From Jacaranda mimosifolia (taxonomy: Eukaryota > Streptophyta > Magnoliopsida > Lamiales > Bignoniaceae): a stretch of DNA of 64,000 nucleotides. Made by a program: the position numbers and the translations under genes. This document shows, one piece after another, positions 61,729 through 64,000 of this stretch (positions are counted from its first letter, which is position 1; the number at the start of each line of letters is the position of its first letter). The DNA lies in assembly GCA_018894105.1 (NCBI GenBank), contig CM032123.1, positions 9,425,001 through 9,489,000 on the forward strand, given 5' to 3'. The notes beneath the pieces were generated by a model. It was not told the origin of the DNA and searched no databases. It saw nothing but the letters and a program-made list of their open reading frames with translations.

Positions 61729-63313
61729 TGGTGAACACTAGGCGAGCCCCTTCCGGGAGGGAAGAGAGCAGAAGATCCGCCCCCCCCACTCCGCCAGAAT
61801 GAAGAAAGGACTGCTCCAGGCCCTAGTATACAGCCTGAGCCCGTAGTCGCCCTCACTATGCCCCAGTTGATGCAGCTCATCAGTGAGCAGATCTCCGCAC
61901 AGATATCAGCCCAGCTTTCAGCCGCTTTGAACAGACAAGCCGCGCCGCCGGAACCGGCAGCCAGCGCCACCCCCCCTCCAGCGGGGCGTGAGCAAGCACC
62001 GCCTGTAGAATACTCACGGCGTCCGGGGTCCCCCGGGCATCCAGCTAAGCGAGAACCAAGCCAGAGTCATTTTCACCTGGAGGCACCCCGCCCCCCGCCG
62101 AGGGAAGAGGGAGCGGACTCCGTGGACCATGACGTTCGGCCCCTTTGAGCCCCGCAGCGCGATAGGACTGAACGTTCCAGAGGTAGAAGAAAGCAGGATC
62201 AGCAGGAGTGGGAGGAGGTATCCCACCAGGTGCAGCAACTAAATAAACGCCTGGAGGAGCTGTCGAGGGGGAACGTAGACAGGCCCCCTCAGCCGGAGGT
62301 GCCCTCGAGGTTTAGAAGGGAACGGGACTCACCCTTTTACGCAAGAAATCATTAATGAACGTATCGCGGTGGATGCCAAGATCCCCACTGGTCTCCCGCG
62401 GTACGACGGGTCCACAGACCCGAGTGAACATTTGTTGCAGTTTGAACACATGATGCAGCTGCATGGACACAACGAGTATATTCATGCGAAAATGCTGATA
62501 ACCACACTTCAGGGTGTGGCCTTGGATTGGTTCGTGAAGTTAGAGTCGGCATCCATCTTTTCGTATGACCAGCTTTGTGACAAATTCCTACACCAGTTTG
62601 CCAGCAGAAGGAAGGCGTAGCTGCCACACACCCACTTACATACGGTGAAGCAAGCCGAGGGGGAGTCTTTGAGAGATTTTTTCACCAGATTTAACACAGA
62701 AGTGTTGAAAATTGACAGTCCGAGGATTGAGTTCTTGATTGATGTGCTGTTTTGGGGATTGAGGCACAAAGAGTGTGCTAACGCTTTGGTGCGCGCTCAG
62801 CCCCGCACGATGGAAGAACTCCTCAACCTCACGGAAAGATACATGACCCAAGAAGAGATGAACAAGATGAAATACGGCAACATCGAAGCTGACAAGAGGA
62901 AGGGTAAAGATAAGGACGACAAGCAGAATAGGGAAGGACGTCGGTCCCCGATTAAACGCTTTCACGACTATACACCGCTCTCCATGGCGAGGAAAGAAGT
63001 GCTCTTTGCCATTCAACATGACAACCTGCTAAAAAAGCCCCACAAAATTACAGAGACCGAGGCCATGAGGAAGTCAGGGAAATTCTGTCACTTCCACAGA
63101 CAGAAGGGGTATGACACCGAAGACTGCTTCAACTTGAAGGACGAAATTGAGAGGTTGATCAGGCAGGGGCACCTAAAGAAATTTTTTGAGGATAGAAATC
63201 GACGAGAGGAGGGAGCCGTCGACCGGACTCCCCATAGAGAAAGGTCGGCCAGCCCGCGAAGAGATGACAAAGGGAAGAAGCCCACCCGCCCATCAGAAGG
63301 GTCATCAACATGA
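61729..63313 (+). pseudogene. Gypsy gag
   Basis: ATG 61729 opens MVNTRRAPSGREESRR and runs into a stop after a C8 run (61780s). A second stretch (61858-62148) is Ala/Pro/Gln-rich. The capsid part at 62369-62620 has LPRYDGSTDPSEHLLQFEHM and GVALDWFVKL, typical of plant gypsy gag. It ends at a TAG (62618-62620), after which the same frame continues (QAEGESLRDFFTRFN) to 63313. The zinc knuckle CHFHRQKGYDTEDC (63086-63127) has Tyr where relatives have His. A one-base excess near 62336 shifts the frame before the capsid part. Confidence 0.85.
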
Positions 63314-64000
63314 TCGCTGGGGGACCCACGGGAGGAGACTCCCGAAACGCAAGGAAGCAAACTCTACGACAGTTTGACTCGACCAAACCATGTAAGGTCA
63401 AGACGGTTTTTCAGCTCTCAAATAGCACAGAGCCGATATCCTTTTCAGACGCGGACCTCAGCCTCCTCGAAAACCAAGGAATGGACCGGAAGATCGACTG
63501 CCCTCTGGTGGTCGCCCTTGAGATCGCCAACTTCGAAGTTAGAAAGGTCCTAGTCGACAACGGTAGCTCAGCCAATATCATATTCTCGTCGACACTAAAG
63601 AGAATGGCCTTGGGCAAGCTTAACTTTGATCCAGTCAGAACGCCCCTAGTTAGATTTGGGGGATCGGAGATAATGCCGTTAGGATCCATCTCCCTCTCCA
63701 CAACTTTTGGGCAGGGCCATCGCAGCCGAACCTTGATGATTAGCTATTTAGTGGTCGACGCCCCGTTCGCTTACAATGTTATTTTGGGAAGACAGGCCTT
63801 AAATGACTTCAGAGCCATCGCATCCACATATCACATGAAGATAAAGTTCCTGACCCCTGGGGGAGTTGGTCAGATTTTGTGCAATATTAAGGATGCTTGG
63901 CGCTGTTACACAATCTCCGTGGACTCTGGTGTGCAGAGAAGGAGGCCCCAGTTGAGGCCCTCGGGGGACGCCCCTGTAGCGAAACCCGAGGAGGGAACTT
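63280..64000 (+). CDS. Gypsy aspartic protease region, partial
   Basis: Open to the window end in the frame of ATG 63310. The plant-typical PIRRVINMIAGGPTGGDS lies at the start, the active site VLVDNGSSANIIF has its Asp at 63556-63558, and the closing motif NVILGRQALNDF is at about 63775. The protease would mature Gag-Pol. The reading frame differs by one from the end of gag; ATGA (63310-63313) joins both. Reverse transcriptase and integrase must lie beyond 64000. Confidence 0.88.

Larger units (their letters stand above)
60948..64000 (+). mobile_element. Ty3/gypsy retrotransposon, 5' part, continues beyond window
   Basis: LTR, primer site, gag and protease in the correct order on the plus strand. 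Markedly more GC-rich than the surroundings. Gag and protease style suggests the non-chromovirus (Tat/Athila-side) branch. Gag carries a nonsense codon and frame shifts, so this copy is defective, but it is less decayed than the other gypsy sequences here. Confidence 0.88.

Noticed and set aside
61858..62148. Ala/Pro-rich 96-codon frame as an independent gene
   Set aside because: Position and composition fit the N-terminal part of gypsy gag.

Overview
The window looks like a plant nuclear (angiosperm) intergenic segment. It is AT-rich by eye, has GT-AG introns, and is mostly filled with plant-type transposable elements: Ty1/copia, Ty3/gypsy, CACTA (En/Spm), Mutator-like and hAT-like. I saw no bacterial operon, tRNA, rRNA or CRISPR. 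No complete, clearly functional gene is contained in it. The only host-like material I can support is a decayed tandem array of a small gene resembling methyl-CpG-binding-domain (MBD) proteins, and one weak candidate first exon near 42.8 kb on the minus strand.

Layout. 1-3.2 kb: the 3' half of MBD-like copy A, then a more decayed copy A'. 3.2-7.8 kb: an inverted-repeat (TIR) element split by a 3.5 kb solo LTR with perfect target duplication. 8.6-9.8 kb: a copia-style LTR with a TATA box. 10.5-17.1 kb: MBD-like copy B, split by a 2.9 kb solo LTR. 18.0-29.0 kb: MBD-like copy C, the fullest copy, whose long introns carry a 2 kb TIR element and a 4.9 kb copia element. 29.0-36.3 kb: a decayed Ty3/gypsy element with a 5'-truncated 5' LTR. 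36.3-45.8 kb: AT-rich spacer with a Mutator-like element, a long inverted repeat, unexplained unique DNA and several MITE-like elements. 45.8-48.7 kb: a third solo LTR. 48.7-54.3 kb: MITEs, a Mutator-like element with a CACTA element nested inside, and an AT-rich minisatellite. 54.4-59.0 kb: a second copia element. 59.1-60.9 kb: a CACTA piece with one recognisable transposon-protein exon. 60.9 kb to the end: the 5' part (LTR, primer site, gag, protease) of a younger-looking Ty3/gypsy element that runs off the window.

Boundaries given to the base come from target-site duplications, primer-binding sites and LTR ends read directly in the sequence. Hand comparison of LTR pairs gives roughly 93% identity for the copia element at 22.7 kb and 91% for the one at 54.4 kb, so both are old insertions with broken reading frames. 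No new biological system is evident. The observations most worth checking are the MBD-like array with a compensated frame in copy C, a 114-bp duplication that spans an LTR/host junction, non-canonical copia LTR ends, and two Mutator-like elements with 9-bp duplications and odd cores.
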